Shown: positions 42,364 to 50,993, counted from the stretch's first letter. The stretch: DNA of 64,000 nucleotides from Homoserinimonas aerilata (GCF_006716125.1 NZ_VFOM01000001.1:620001-684000), one strand, 5' to 3'. Numbers and translations: made by a program. Notes: generated by a model not told the origin, from the letters alone.

Positions 42364-43119
42364 GTGATCACGGCACTGGCAGATGGGCGGCTTCTCGCCG
42401 AGAAAACGGGGTCATCACCGGCAGCGGTTGTGGCCCTGCACGGTTGGGCCCGCAGCGGTGCTGACTTCTCCCGTGTCGTAGACGGTCTCGACGCCGTCGC
42501 CATCCACCTGCCCGGCTTCGGCATAACCCCCGAGCCCACCGAGGCCTGGGGCAGCGAAGACTATGCGGATGACCTGGCCGACGCCCTCGCAGGCCTGCCG
42601 CCCGTGATCGTCGTAGGGCATTCCTTCGGCGGGCGCGTCGCCGTGCGCCTCGCCGCGAAGCACCCGGAACTTGTGCGCGGCCTCGTGCTGACCGGCGTTC
42701 CGCTGCTGCGTCTCGCCGCCGCACCCAAAGCATCCGCCTCATACCGTGCCGTGCGCTGGCTGGCGAAGCGCGGCCTCGTGTCGCCGAAGGCGCTCGAGGC
42801 GCAACGGCAGAAGCACGGCTCGGCCGACTACAAGGCCGCCCGCGGCGTCATGCGTGACGTGCTCGTGAAGGCCGTCAGCGAGAACTACAACGACGACCTC
42901 GCCCGCATCGCCTGCCCCGTGCGCATGGTGTGGGGCGAGAATGACACGGCGGCGCCGGCGGATGCTGGGCTCGCCGCGAGCAGGCTGCTCGCGGATGCCT
43001 CCTTCCGCACCGTTCCCGGTGCCGGGCACCTGCTGGAGGGCGCGCTCGTGCCCGCCCTGCGCGAAGAACTGCACACCCTCATCGAACAGCTGGGGCCGAA
43101 CCGGGAGGCGCACGCATGA
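42364..43119 (+). CDS. Alpha/beta-hydrolase
   Basis: A 251-residue soluble hydrolase. The oxyanion segment is ALHGWARSG, the nucleophile elbow is VVGHSFGGRV, the acid is in VWGENDTAAP and the catalytic His in VPGAGHLLEG, giving a complete Ser-Asp-His triad. It overlaps the following MurF-like gene by 4 nt (ATGA), and a D-Ala-D-Ala-ligase-like gene follows, so the substrate may be related to a peptidoglycan precursor or D-amino-acid ester, although this is only suggested by context. GTG at 42364 is the start. Confidence 0.87.
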   Translation: MITALADGRLLAEKTGSSPAAVVALHGWARSGADFSRVVDGLDAVAIHLPGFGITPEPTEAWGSEDYADDLADALAGLPPVIVVGHSFGGRVAVRLAAKHPELVRGLVLTGVPLLRLAAAPKASASYRAVRWLAKRGLVSPKALEAQRQKHGSADYKAARGVMRDVLVKAVSENYNDDLARIACPVRMVWGENDTAAPADAGLAASRLLADASFRTVPGAGHLLEGALVPALREELHTLIEQLGPNREAHA

Positions 43120-44657
43120 GCACCGCAGACATCGTCACACTCGTGATCGGCCTCGTGCTGAGCGTCACCGCGCTCGGTCTGGCTGGCGTGCGCTGGCTTC
43201 GGGTCGCGCAGCGTGAGCACTACATCGCCGGGTGGACGACGCGCATCGCTGCACTCTGGGCGGTGCGGCTGCCCATCAACATCGTGCTGAAGATCGTGGC
43301 CGTGCTGCTGGCCGTAGTCGGCCTGTTCCTCTGGAGCGGCCTGCCGCTGATCGGTCTCGCGCTCACCGCCCTGCTGCCGTGGGGTCTCGGCCTCCGCGGC
43401 AGGAGCGCGCCACTCGCCTGGACGGACCGGGCCAAGCGCCTCGCCGTCGCCTATGCGGCCGTGCTGCTGCTCGCATCCGCCGCACTGCTGATCGCCATCG
43501 GGTTCGCCGGCGTCGTGCTCGTCGTGCTCGCCGCCCCGCTGCTCATGGACCTCGTGCTGGTGCCCATGAACGCGCTCGAGAAGAGCCTCTCGAACAAATA
43601 TCTGGTCAGCGCCCGCAAGCGGCTCGGCCAGGTGCGACCCACCGTCGTCGCCATCACGGGCTCCTACGGCAAGACGTCCACCAAGGGTTACGTCGCGCAT
43701 GTTCTCGCGGGCGCGTTCTCGGTGGTCGCCTCCCCGGCCAGCTTCAACAACCTCATGGGGCTCTCGCGTGCCGTCAACGACCGCGTCGTGCCCGGCACCG
43801 AGGTGTTCGTCGCCGAGATGGGCGTGTACGGCCCCGGCGAGATCCGCGAACTGAGCGCAAGTTTCCCGCCCGACATCGCCGCCATCACGACGATCGGCGA
43901 GGCCCACCTGGCGCGCATGAAGACCCGCGAGACGATCGCCGCAGCGAAAGCCGAGATCACCGAGCGCGCCAAGACCGTCGTGCTGCCCATTGACCAGCCG
44001 GAGCTCGCCGCGCTCGCCGCCCGATGCCGAGCGGAGGGCAAGAGGGTCGTGACCGTCTCGACGATCCCGGGCACAGAGGCCGACGCGGTCGTCGATGCGG
44101 ATGCCGGCACCGTCACCATCGCAGGCACGGTGCACCCGGTCGAGGTGCCGGGAACAGGGCACGCCGTCAACATCGCCGTCACCATCGGCATCGCGCTCGC
44201 GCTCGACCTCGACGCATCCGCCATCGCCCCCCGCCTGGCCTCGCTGCCCGGCTCGCAGCATCGCGCCGAAGTGCAGCAGGCGCCGAACGGCACAACCATC
44301 ATCGACGACACCTACAACTCGAACCCCGTCGGAGCGGAGCGCGCGCTCGAAGGAGCAGCGGCCCTCGCGGCGGAACGCGGCGGGCAACTCGTGGTCGTCA
44401 CCCCCGGGATGGTCGAGCTCGGCCCCGTGCAGGAGCAGCGCAACAGCGAGTTCGCGCAGTCGATCACGCGCCACGGCGGGCAGCTGCTCATCGTCGGCCG
44501 CACCAACCGTGCGGCGCTCCTCACAGGCGCTGCCGCAGCGGAGCATCCGCCCCTCGTCTTCGACCGCAGGGAGCAGGCCGTGCAGCGCGCTCTCGATCAG
44601 GCAGCCGAGCGAGGCGTTATCCTCTATGAGAACGATCTGCCGGACCATTACCCCTGA
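43116..44657 (+). CDS. MurF-like Mur ligase with N-terminal membrane helices
   Basis: A 513-residue protein. About three to four hydrophobic helices (residues 5-155) precede a Mur-ligase domain with the P-loop ITGSYGKTSTKG (Lys186), FVAEMGVYGPGEI and the IDDTYNSNPVGAERAL segment typical of MurF, which adds D-Ala-D-Ala to UDP-MurNAc-tripeptide. Standard MurF proteins are soluble and encoded in the dcw cluster, so this membrane-attached version beside a second D-Ala-D-Ala-ligase-like gene is probably a specialised paralogue. ATG overlaps the hydrolase stop by 4 nt. Confidence 0.85.
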   Translation: MSTADIVTLVIGLVLSVTALGLAGVRWLRVAQREHYIAGWTTRIAALWAVRLPINIVLKIVAVLLAVVGLFLWSGLPLIGLALTALLPWGLGLRGRSAPLAWTDRAKRLAVAYAAVLLLASAALLIAIGFAGVVLVVLAAPLLMDLVLVPMNALEKSLSNKYLVSARKRLGQVRPTVVAITGSYGKTSTKGYVAHVLAGAFSVVASPASFNNLMGLSRAVNDRVVPGTEVFVAEMGVYGPGEIRELSASFPPDIAAITTIGEAHLARMKTRETIAAAKAEITERAKTVVLPIDQPELAALAARCRAEGKRVVTVSTIPGTEADAVVDADAGTVTIAGTVHPVEVPGTGHAVNIAVTIGIALALDLDASAIAPRLASLPGSQHRAEVQQAPNGTTIIDDTYNSNPVGAERALEGAAALAAERGGQLVVVTPGMVELGPVQEQRNSEFAQSITRHGGQLLIVGRTNRAALLTGAAAAEHPPLVFDRREQAVQRALDQAAERGVILYENDLPDHYP

Positions 44658-44743
44658 TCGCGCCGCTTCGGCGCACGAGGGACGCATCGGGTGCGGCGGA
44701 TGCTGCGGGCCGGATGCGGGCCGAACGCGAACAACGGATGGCA

Positions 44744-45886
44744 ATGAGCGAAACCTGGGCCGTACTGTTCGGGGGCCCCTCCCCGGAGCATGAGATCTCG
44801 ATCCTCACAGGGCTGCAGGCGGAACGGGTGCTCACACAGGCCGGCGACACGGTTCTGCCGATCTACTGGGCACCCGCCGGCGGCTGGTATCTCGTGCCGA
44901 CCGGAACCGAGGCGAAGGACTACCTGGAGGGCGTGCCCGCCGGCTCGAAGTCGATCGAGGTTCGCGTGGGCGACAAGCCCGGCCTGTTCGTGAAGAAGCG
45001 CTTCGGTGAGGACGAACTCGAGCCGTCAGCCGTGCTCGTCACCCTGCACGGCGGCATCGGCGAAGGCGGGGGAGCGGCGGCGCTGTTCACCCTGCTCGGC
45101 ATGCCAGCAACCGGATCGAGCCTGTTCGCGGGCGCCGTCGGCATGGACAAGTTGGCCTTCGGCGGGCTGCTCGGCACCGCAGGCATCCCGTCGCTGCCGC
45201 GCGAACTGCTGTCGCAGACGCGCGAGCCGTCATTCGCGGGGCCCTACATCGTCAAGCCGCGCTTCGGTGGATCATCGATCGGAATCGAGATCGTCGAAGA
45301 CGTGGCCTCCGCCCGCGCCGTCGGCAAGGCCAGCACGCACCTGCGCGCGGGAGCCGTTCTGGAGCCGTACCGGCCGGAACTGGTCGACCTGAACATCGCC
45401 TTCCGTACGCATCCGACGCTCGAGGTCACGCAGCTGGAGAAGCCGCTGCGGGGCGGCTCGAACGAATCGGGCCTGTACTCCTACGCCGAGAAGTACCTCG
45501 CCGGGGGAGCAGGCGACGGCGGGTTCACGAACGCGCCGCGCGAACTGCCCGCGAACGTCGCGCCGGCGATCGCCGAGCGAGCTGCAGAGCTCGCGGCGCA
45601 GGTCGCCGAGGTCACCGGCCTCACCGGCATTGCACGCGTCGACCTGCTGCTCGACGAGACCAGCGGTGAACTCTTCGTCAACGAGGTGAACTCGATCCCC
45701 GGCGCCATGTCACTGTACCTGTGGGCTCCGCAGGTTCCCGCTGCAGAGGTGCTGCGGGGTGCGCTCGTTGAAGCACGCGACAAGCGCTGGGTGCTGCCGT
45801 CCGGCGGCTTCGGCTCGGGTGCGGCACTGCGTGCCGCCGGTGGCATCGCGGGCAAGCTCGTGGGCCTCGACGGCCCCCGCGGCTGA
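44744..45886 (+). CDS. D-alanine-D-alanine ligase-like ATP-grasp enzyme
   Basis: A 380-residue ATP-grasp ligase. The opening AVLFGGPSPEHEISILTG, the PRFGGSSIGIEIVED segment and the C-terminal FVNEVNSIPGAMS (metal- and substrate-binding) are characteristic of Ddl enzymes. Insertions relative to typical DdlA and the coupling to a MurF-like ligase suggest a variant that may make D-Ala-D-Ala or a related dipeptide/depsipeptide for the adjacent MurF-like enzyme. ATG at 44744 is preferred over ATGs at 44714 and 44738, which add residues without family similarity. It sits directly before DUF3515-thiL, where the standard ddl gene of this order is expected, so it could also be the main ligase. Confidence 0.85.
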   Translation: MSETWAVLFGGPSPEHEISILTGLQAERVLTQAGDTVLPIYWAPAGGWYLVPTGTEAKDYLEGVPAGSKSIEVRVGDKPGLFVKKRFGEDELEPSAVLVTLHGGIGEGGGAAALFTLLGMPATGSSLFAGAVGMDKLAFGGLLGTAGIPSLPRELLSQTREPSFAGPYIVKPRFGGSSIGIEIVEDVASARAVGKASTHLRAGAVLEPYRPELVDLNIAFRTHPTLEVTQLEKPLRGGSNESGLYSYAEKYLAGGAGDGGFTNAPRELPANVAPAIAERAAELAAQVAEVTGLTGIARVDLLLDETSGELFVNEVNSIPGAMSLYLWAPQVPAAEVLRGALVEARDKRWVLPSGGFGSGAALRAAGGIAGKLVGLDGPRG

Positions 45887-45893
45887 GCACTAA

Positions 45894-46002
45894 CCCGCTG
45901 GTCGAGGTGGTGCGCTCCGGCGACCCGCTGGTCGAGGTGGTGCGCTCCGCCAACCCCGCTGGTCGAGGTGGTGCGCTCTGGCGCGCCAGTCTCGGGACCA
46001 GC
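45894..46002. repeat. Three tandem 30-bp repeats ending in a hairpin
   Basis: CCCGCTGGTCGAGGTGGTGC with short variable ends occurs at 45894, 45924 and 45955. Only the last copy continues into a complementary arm (GCTGGTC 45958-45964 with GACCAGC 45996-46002). The element lies between convergent genes and could end transcription from both sides. Confidence 0.8.
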
Positions 46003-46009
46003 CCGCGAG

Positions 46010-46513
46010 CTACTCCGCCGCCGGCTCTGTCCCGAGCACGTCCTCGGCCGCGGTGCAGGCGCCCTGCGCGGGCAGGCTGCCTACCGCGTTGCCGAGCGCG
46101 ACGAGCGCGTTCGTCCCTGAGGCGAGGTCGCTGTCGACGGTGACGCGCACGGCGGGGTCGCGCCCGTATGTGGTGAAGACGTAGGTGGGTGCGTCGCTGT
46201 CGTCGCGCAGCCAGTCGACGTTCTTCAGTGTGAAGCAGGGGAGGGTGGATGGCCCGGGCACTTCGACTCCGCAGTGGAGGAGTATGGCGGCGGGGCTTCC
46301 CCATGCGGCTGTGGCCTGGGCATCCGTCTCCCGCTTGTCGAGTTCGTCGATGGCGGTGGGTATGCGCACCATGATCTCGGCGCAGTCCGGGTTGACGGCG
46401 TCGACGGCGGCCGTCATGGGCACGGCCTGGGAACATCCGGCTAGCGCGAGCGTTCCGAGGAGTGCGAGGGCGGTGAGGGCTCCGGCTTGAGCCGGGCGGG
46501 GCAGTTGTGACAT
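46010..46513 (-). CDS. DUF3515 lipoprotein
   Basis: A 167-residue lipoprotein with signal peptide and lipobox LAGC, followed by a small domain with Cys pairs (NPDCAEI, LLHCGVE, LPCFTL, QGACTA). The layout and the position between a D-Ala-D-Ala ligase gene and thiL are those of the actinobacterial DUF3515 family, whose function is unknown. It is read divergently from thiL, with only 25 nt between the starts. Confidence 0.85.
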   Translation of the reverse strand: MSQLPRPAQAGALTALALLGTLALAGCSQAVPMTAAVDAVNPDCAEIMVRIPTAIDELDKRETDAQATAAWGSPAAILLHCGVEVPGPSTLPCFTLKNVDWLRDDSDAPTYVFTTYGRDPAVRVTVDSDLASGTNALVALGNAVGSLPAQGACTAAEDVLGTEPAAE

Positions 46514-46538
46514 CCCCTACAGGCTACCGTTGAGGACT

Positions 46539-47507
46539 ATGACGGATGCCGTGACCCTTTCCGAGATCGGGGAGTCTGCTGCTCTCGCCCGCATCTTCCC
46601 GCGGCTGCCTGAGGCGAAGGCGACGCTGCTGGGCCCGGGCGATGATGCGGCGGTGGTTGCGGCGCCCGATGGCCGTTTCGTGGTGACGACGGACATGATG
46701 ATCCACGGGCCCGATTTCAGGCTTGCCTGGTCGTCGCCGTTCGATCTGGGGTGGAAGGCCGCGGCATCGAATCTGTCGGATGTCGCGGCGATGGGTGCCG
46801 TGCCGTCGGCGCTCGTGCTGGCGCTTGCGGTGCCGGCGGAGACGCCGGTGTCGTTCCTTGAGCGTGTGGCCGATGGGATGCGGGAGGCATGCGCGGAGCT
46901 GTCGGCGGGCTGCGGTGTTGTCGGGGGTGACCTGTCGGTGTCCGCGGCGATGACGTTCGCGGTGACCGCGTTCGGCGATCTTGAGGGGCGGATGCCGGTG
47001 CTCCGTTCTGGCGCGCGCGTCGGCGACACGGTTGCCGTGTCCGGGGCGTTGGGTGCTGCGGCGGAGGGCCTGCGTCTGTTGTTCGAGCACGGCGTCGACG
47101 AGCGGGGCGAGCCGGATGCGGCGCGCGCCTCCGCGCTGGGGGATCGCACGGCCGCTCAGTTGCGACCGCGGCCGCCCATCGCCGACGGGCGTCTGGCGGC
47201 GCTCGGCGGGGCCACGGCGATGTTGGATCTGAGTGACGGGCTGGCGAAGGATGCCGCCCGGGTCGCGGCGGCGAGCGGCGTGGCGATCGATTTCGCGTCG
47301 GCTGCGCTCGGTGACGACCCCGAGTTGGCTCTGGGCGGCGGCGAGGACCATTCGCTGTTCGCGACGTTCCCTGCGGGCACGGCGCTGCCCGGCGGCTTCC
47401 GGGCCATCGGCACCGTCGTCGAGGGCTCGGGTGTGCTGCTCGACGGAGCGCCGCATGATGCTTCCGGCTGGGACCCGTACACGGGCTGGAGCGGTGCCCG
47501 CGGCTGA
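46539..47507 (+). CDS. thiL: Thiamine-monophosphate kinase
   Basis: A 322-residue cytosolic kinase that phosphorylates thiamine monophosphate to the pyrophosphate cofactor. The N-terminal GPGDDAAVVAAPDG, the TTDMMIHGPDFRLAW metal-binding stretch, the ASNLSDVAAMGA segment and LDLSDGLAKDA are typical of ThiL/PurM-like enzymes. ATG at 46539 is chosen; TACCGT 8 nt upstream may be the -10 element of a leaderless message, and GAGGA overlaps too closely to be a good ribosome site. Confidence 0.95.
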   Translation: MTDAVTLSEIGESAALARIFPRLPEAKATLLGPGDDAAVVAAPDGRFVVTTDMMIHGPDFRLAWSSPFDLGWKAAASNLSDVAAMGAVPSALVLALAVPAETPVSFLERVADGMREACAELSAGCGVVGGDLSVSAAMTFAVTAFGDLEGRMPVLRSGARVGDTVAVSGALGAAAEGLRLLFEHGVDERGEPDAARASALGDRTAAQLRPRPPIADGRLAALGGATAMLDLSDGLAKDAARVAAASGVAIDFASAALGDDPELALGGGEDHSLFATFPAGTALPGGFRAIGTVVEGSGVLLDGAPHDASGWDPYTGWSGARG

Positions 47508-47537
47508 GCCGAGGCACAACGCTCCAGCACGAAGCGC

Positions 47538-47597
47538 GTCGAGTACTGCAATCGGATGCTCCGGGTCGCCGTGAGCATCCGATTGCCGTACTCGAGC
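47538..47597. repeat. 60-bp hairpin repeat, copy 1 (between convergent genes)
   Basis: An imperfect 23-24-bp stem from GTCGAGTACTGCAATCGGAT (47538 onward) and its complement ending ...GTACTCGAGC (47597), with a loop of about 13 nt. It agrees with copy 2 (50026-50085) at 50 of 60 positions, in the same orientation. Lies 30 nt after thiL and 5 nt before the end of the convergent lipoprotein gene. Confidence 0.88.
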
Positions 47598-47602
47598 GCG
47601 AG

Positions 47603-49897
47603 CTATCGCCTGGTGGCGGCTGCGATGACATCCGCTATGTCGCGGATGGCGAGCAGCGGATGCCCCGTGCGGGCTGACATGCTGACGAGCAGGTCGTCAC
47701 CGGATGCCGTCACGATACCGGTGGCCCCGGCGTGGGTGCTCGGCACCGCGAGGGGCGTCCATTCCGCTCCGTCCGCCGACACCCAGACGACCGGGCGTGA
47801 AGCATTGCCTCTGGCCCATCCGCCGGATGCGACGAAGCCGCCGTCGACGGCGACGGGCGAGGAGATGCTGCTGCCCCGGGTCGCGGTGAACACGGTCTTC
47901 CAGTCGATGCCGTCGTCGGTGAAGAGCAGCACATCGCGGCCTCCCGTCTTGGCGGAGACGATGACCCCGTCGTCGTTGCTCGCGCATCCGTCGAACCAGC
48001 CGTAGCTGTCGTCGAGTTCGCCGAGGTTGAGGCGCTGCCACATGCCGTTCGCGGCGGGCGACCAGGCTACGGCGCGATATTCCCCGATCTTCGTTTCGGC
48101 GTGGCCGACCGCGATGGGGTCGCCGTTGGGGAGCGCGCACGTCTCGTACGCCTGCGATTGGAGGTCTTCGCCGCCGAATGGGCCTGCGCTGGTCCATGCG
48201 ACGCCGTTGGGGGATGTCCAGATGTTCGCGTGTCGTGCCTGCCCGGTTATGGCGCTTGCGCGGGCATCACCGGTGGCCACCCAGAGCCCGCCCACTTTGG
48301 CGGCGGCATGGAAACCGATGGCACCTTCGGTGGGGAACCCGGTGACCGGAACCCACTCGTCGCTTCCAGACGCTTTGTGCTGGCCTCGGATGAGGATTGA
48401 TAGGGAGCCATCGAGGAACTCCGAGCCGAGTACGAGCTCCTCACCATCCGATGTGGCGCGCACGACTGATGACAGCCCGGCCATGCCTTCCGTCTCGACG
48501 GGATCGTCCTCGACGGTGCGGTCGCCGTCAAAACTGGCGGCCGAGAGTTCAGACGTGTTTTTCCACCCGCCGTCGGTGATGGTGAAGCGTGACCGGGCGA
48601 GGGTCAGCCGAATGCCGTCGGGATGTTCGTCTATCGAGGAGATATATGACGGATCGACGGTGGATGCGACGGAAACGGTGTCGGTCCAGCCCCGACCGAT
48701 GGAGAAGATTCCCGAGCGCAGGCTGCCTCGTGCCTCGATGATCCCGATGACGCTGGCGGCGTCGCGGGGCACGGATGCGCCGGACATGCCGCTTGCCGGA
48801 TTCGCCGATGTCTGTGAACGGAACGTCCACACCCCGTCGGCGCTGCGCGTGTACACGCTCGACTCGCTGCTGTTGTCGTTGCCGCCGAGGGAGCTGACGA
48901 TGCCCTTGTTCGTACCCGGTGCTCCGAGCCAGTCGCTGGACAGCGAGCCAGAATCGTGGTTCTCCGATGACGGGGGCACGGTTTCGACCGTCCAGCTCGT
49001 TCCGTCGGCTGAAGACCAGGCCGCGGCACCGTATCGGTTGTCATCGTTGACACCTGCACCGGTCAGTACATAGCGCCCACCCGTCCAGACCGCTCCACGC
49101 ACTCTGTCGTCGGTGCCGCCGATGGGCGTCGCAGTGTCGCCCCAGGTGAGGCCTCCGTCATCCGACACATATGACACCGCGGCACCGTTGTCGCCCTCGG
49201 CTGCCGGGTTGGCGATGAGGATGGCGTGATCATCGTGCGCCACGACATGGGCGATGCCGAGCAGCTCACCCTCTTCGGGCTGGGGCGGCTCGATCTCGGT
49301 GATCTCGTCACCGGTGATGACAACACCGCTCACCGTGCCGTCGCGGTCGGGTCCGAGCACAATCACACGGCCGTCGGTGACGGCGATCGCCGTGATGCGG
49401 TTCTTGTCGGCGAAGCGCTGGGGGAGATCCACCTCCGTCCAGGTGGTGCGGTTCTCTGAGGCCCACAGGCGTGACCGGGTCAGACCGTCGTGCCAGACCT
49501 GTCCGCCGAGCGCTGTCAGGGAGGCGTCGCCGGCAAGGGTTCCGGTGAACGATCCGTCGATTTCGGCGACGGTCACGGCCTCCCAGTCTTCGCCGTCATC
49601 CGATACCCAGACGGTCGGGATGCCTCCCTCCCCGGGGGCCGTCAGAGATCCTCCGAACGCGAACGGAAGGGCATCGTCGCCGGGCAGCACGGCCCCGTCG
49701 ATGTCGGCCTCGTCGCCGGAGTGCAGCATCGAGTCGGGAACATCGATCGTCACGGTGTCGACGAGAGGGGGCGTCAGCCCGGGCTCCGGCACGCATCCGG
49801 CGAGACCGAAGGTGAGCGCGGCGGCTGCGAACGCTGCGACGGCTTTTCGCTGGGTGACCCGACGGCTTGCCTGCTGTCTACTCGACGTGCCGCTCAT
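47603..49897 (-). CDS. Large sialidase/BNR-like beta-propeller lipoprotein
   Basis: A 764-residue exported lipoprotein (lipobox GLAGC after a hydrophobic signal). The mature protein has repeated SxDxGxTW-like Asp-box motifs (VSDDGEDWEAV, VSDDGGLTWGD, SSADGTSWTV, SPNGVAWTS, TDDGIDWKTV, SADGAEWTPL), the mark of sialidase/photosystem-stability-type beta-propellers. No catalytic sialidase RIP/Arg triad is evident, so a binding or scaffold role on the cell surface is more likely. The gene interrupts the usual thiL-rsmD spacing and is flanked on each side by a copy of the same 60-bp hairpin repeat. Confidence 0.82.
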   Translation of the reverse strand: MSGTSSRQQASRRVTQRKAVAAFAAAALTFGLAGCVPEPGLTPPLVDTVTIDVPDSMLHSGDEADIDGAVLPGDDALPFAFGGSLTAPGEGGIPTVWVSDDGEDWEAVTVAEIDGSFTGTLAGDASLTALGGQVWHDGLTRSRLWASENRTTWTEVDLPQRFADKNRITAIAVTDGRVIVLGPDRDGTVSGVVITGDEITEIEPPQPEEGELLGIAHVVAHDDHAILIANPAAEGDNGAAVSYVSDDGGLTWGDTATPIGGTDDRVRGAVWTGGRYVLTGAGVNDDNRYGAAAWSSADGTSWTVETVPPSSENHDSGSLSSDWLGAPGTNKGIVSSLGGNDNSSESSVYTRSADGVWTFRSQTSANPASGMSGASVPRDAASVIGIIEARGSLRSGIFSIGRGWTDTVSVASTVDPSYISSIDEHPDGIRLTLARSRFTITDGGWKNTSELSAASFDGDRTVEDDPVETEGMAGLSSVVRATSDGEELVLGSEFLDGSLSILIRGQHKASGSDEWVPVTGFPTEGAIGFHAAAKVGGLWVATGDARASAITGQARHANIWTSPNGVAWTSAGPFGGEDLQSQAYETCALPNGDPIAVGHAETKIGEYRAVAWSPAANGMWQRLNLGELDDSYGWFDGCASNDDGVIVSAKTGGRDVLLFTDDGIDWKTVFTATRGSSISSPVAVDGGFVASGGWARGNASRPVVWVSADGAEWTPLAVPSTHAGATGIVTASGDDLLVSMSARTGHPLLAIRDIADVIAAATRR

Positions 49898-49973
49898 TGA
49901 CGCGCTCCTTCTGTGAGCCCCCGTTCGGGGGTGGAAGCGTTCACATTACAGACGCGAGTCATCGTCGAATCGG

Positions 49974-49982
49974 TTATCCACA
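49974..49982 (+). promoter_or_regulatory. Isolated DnaA-box-like 9-mer
   Basis: A second exact TTATCCACA, in the region upstream of the sialidase-like lipoprotein gene. Same caveat as the copy at 34048. Confidence 0.3.
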
Positions 49983-50025
49983 GGGTGACGACGGGTGATT
50001 CTTGCTCCCAGGTTGGCCCCCTGCC

Positions 50026-50085
50026 GTCGAGTACGGCCTTCGGATGCTCCGGCTCGCCCCAAGCATCCGAATGGCGTACTTGAGC
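50026..50085. repeat. 60-bp hairpin repeat, copy 2
   Basis: Left arm GTCGAGTACGGCCTTCGGAT onward (50026-50048), right arm AGCATCCGAATGGCGTACTT onward (50062-50085), loop of 13 nt. Direct repeat of the element at 47538. Confidence 0.88.
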
Positions 50086-50110
50086 ACCCAAGGAGTGAGG
50101 AACTCGCGAC

Positions 50111-50155
50111 TGAGAAGTGAGAAGCGAGAAGCGAGAAGTGAGAAGCGAGAAGCGA
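50111..50155. repeat. 7-bp tandem repeat (GAGAAGY)
   Basis: About six consecutive units of GAGAAGT or GAGAAGC between rsmD and the hairpin repeat. Simple-sequence tract; length may vary between strains. Confidence 0.9.
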
Positions 50156-50177
50156 GGCGGGGTGCGAGCAGGCCGGA

Positions 50178-50732
50178 CTACTCGGCGATGGCCCACCAGA
50201 GTGTTGTGTCACCGTACTGGCGGCTGCGTTCGGGTTGCAGCCCCGCGGGCCAGCCGGGTTCGGGTGAGCGGGAGCTGCGTTCGACGAGCACGACGGCGCC
50301 GGGCGTGAGGCTGAGCGCGGCCAGGTCGGCGGCGAGTTCGGCTTCGCCGAGTTCGTAGGGCGGGTCGATGAAGACGAGGTCGTTCGGCGTCGTGTTCGAG
50401 GCGAGGAATGTCTGCACCGGCGTCGCGGCGACCTCGATGCGCAGCTGCTGCGGGGCGGACTTCAGCAGTAGCGCCGCATTCTTTCTGCAGACGGCGGATG
50501 CGGCGGCGTGCTTCTCGACGAGGGTCACGTGGGCGGCGCCCCGGCTGGCGGCTTCGAGGCCGAGCGCTCCCGAGCCGGCGTAGAGGTCGAGCACGCGCGC
50601 GCCGTCGATGGCGTCGCGCGCTTCGAGCGAGGAGAAGATGGCCTCGCGCACACGGTCGCTTGTGGGTCGGGTTCCTTTGGGGGGCACGGCGATCGTGAGC
50701 GAGCCCGCGAAGCCGGAGATGATGCGGGTCAT
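50178..50732 (-). CDS. rsmD: 16S rRNA (guanine(966)-N2)-methyltransferase
   Basis: A 184-residue Rossmann-fold methyltransferase. The opening MTRIISGFAGSLTIAVPPKG with TRPTSDRVREAIFSSL is diagnostic for RsmD, the SAM site is LDLYAGSGALGLEA, and the catalytic motif is FIDPPYEL. It methylates G966 of 16S rRNA during small-subunit assembly. The gene is divergent from recG, its common neighbour together with coaD. Confidence 0.95.
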   Translation of the reverse strand: MTRIISGFAGSLTIAVPPKGTRPTSDRVREAIFSSLEARDAIDGARVLDLYAGSGALGLEAASRGAAHVTLVEKHAAASAVCRKNAALLLKSAPQQLRIEVAATPVQTFLASNTTPNDLVFIDPPYELGEAELAADLAALSLTPGAVVLVERSSRSPEPGWPAGLQPERSRQYGDTTLWWAIAE

Positions 50733-50832
50733 GGTTCGAGCCTAGACGGATGCCGTGAGCGGCCTCGTCGCCCCGCCCGCGCATCCGCCCCGCCCCGCAT
50801 CTGCCTCGCCCCCGCCCCGACTCCGTGTTCAA

Positions 50833-50891
50833 CCGACACTTCGCGACACAACTGCACCCGTACATGTGGCGTGTGTGTCGCGAAGTGTCGG
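50833..50891. repeat. 18-bp perfect inverted repeat in the rsmD-recG interval
   Basis: CCGACACTTCGCGACACA (50833-50850) and TGTGTCGCGAAGTGTCGG (50874-50891) are exact reverse complements around a 23-nt centre. Not related to the other palindromes of the window. Confidence 0.88.
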
Positions 50892-50981
50892 GCGGAGGCC
50901 CTCCGGAGGTCGGGTGGAGGCCGGGCGGAGGTCGGGCCGGGCCGACCAGAGCCCTCGCGCGGCGGCGTCGGCCCCCGCTGG

Positions 50982-50987
50982 TACGTT
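50982..50987 (+). promoter_or_regulatory. Probable -10 element of a leaderless recG transcript
   Basis: TACGTT ends 6 nt before the recG GTG, the spacing expected for actinobacterial leaderless genes. No separate Shine-Dalgarno at proper distance is seen. Confidence 0.45.
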
Positions 50988-50993
50988 CGAGAG

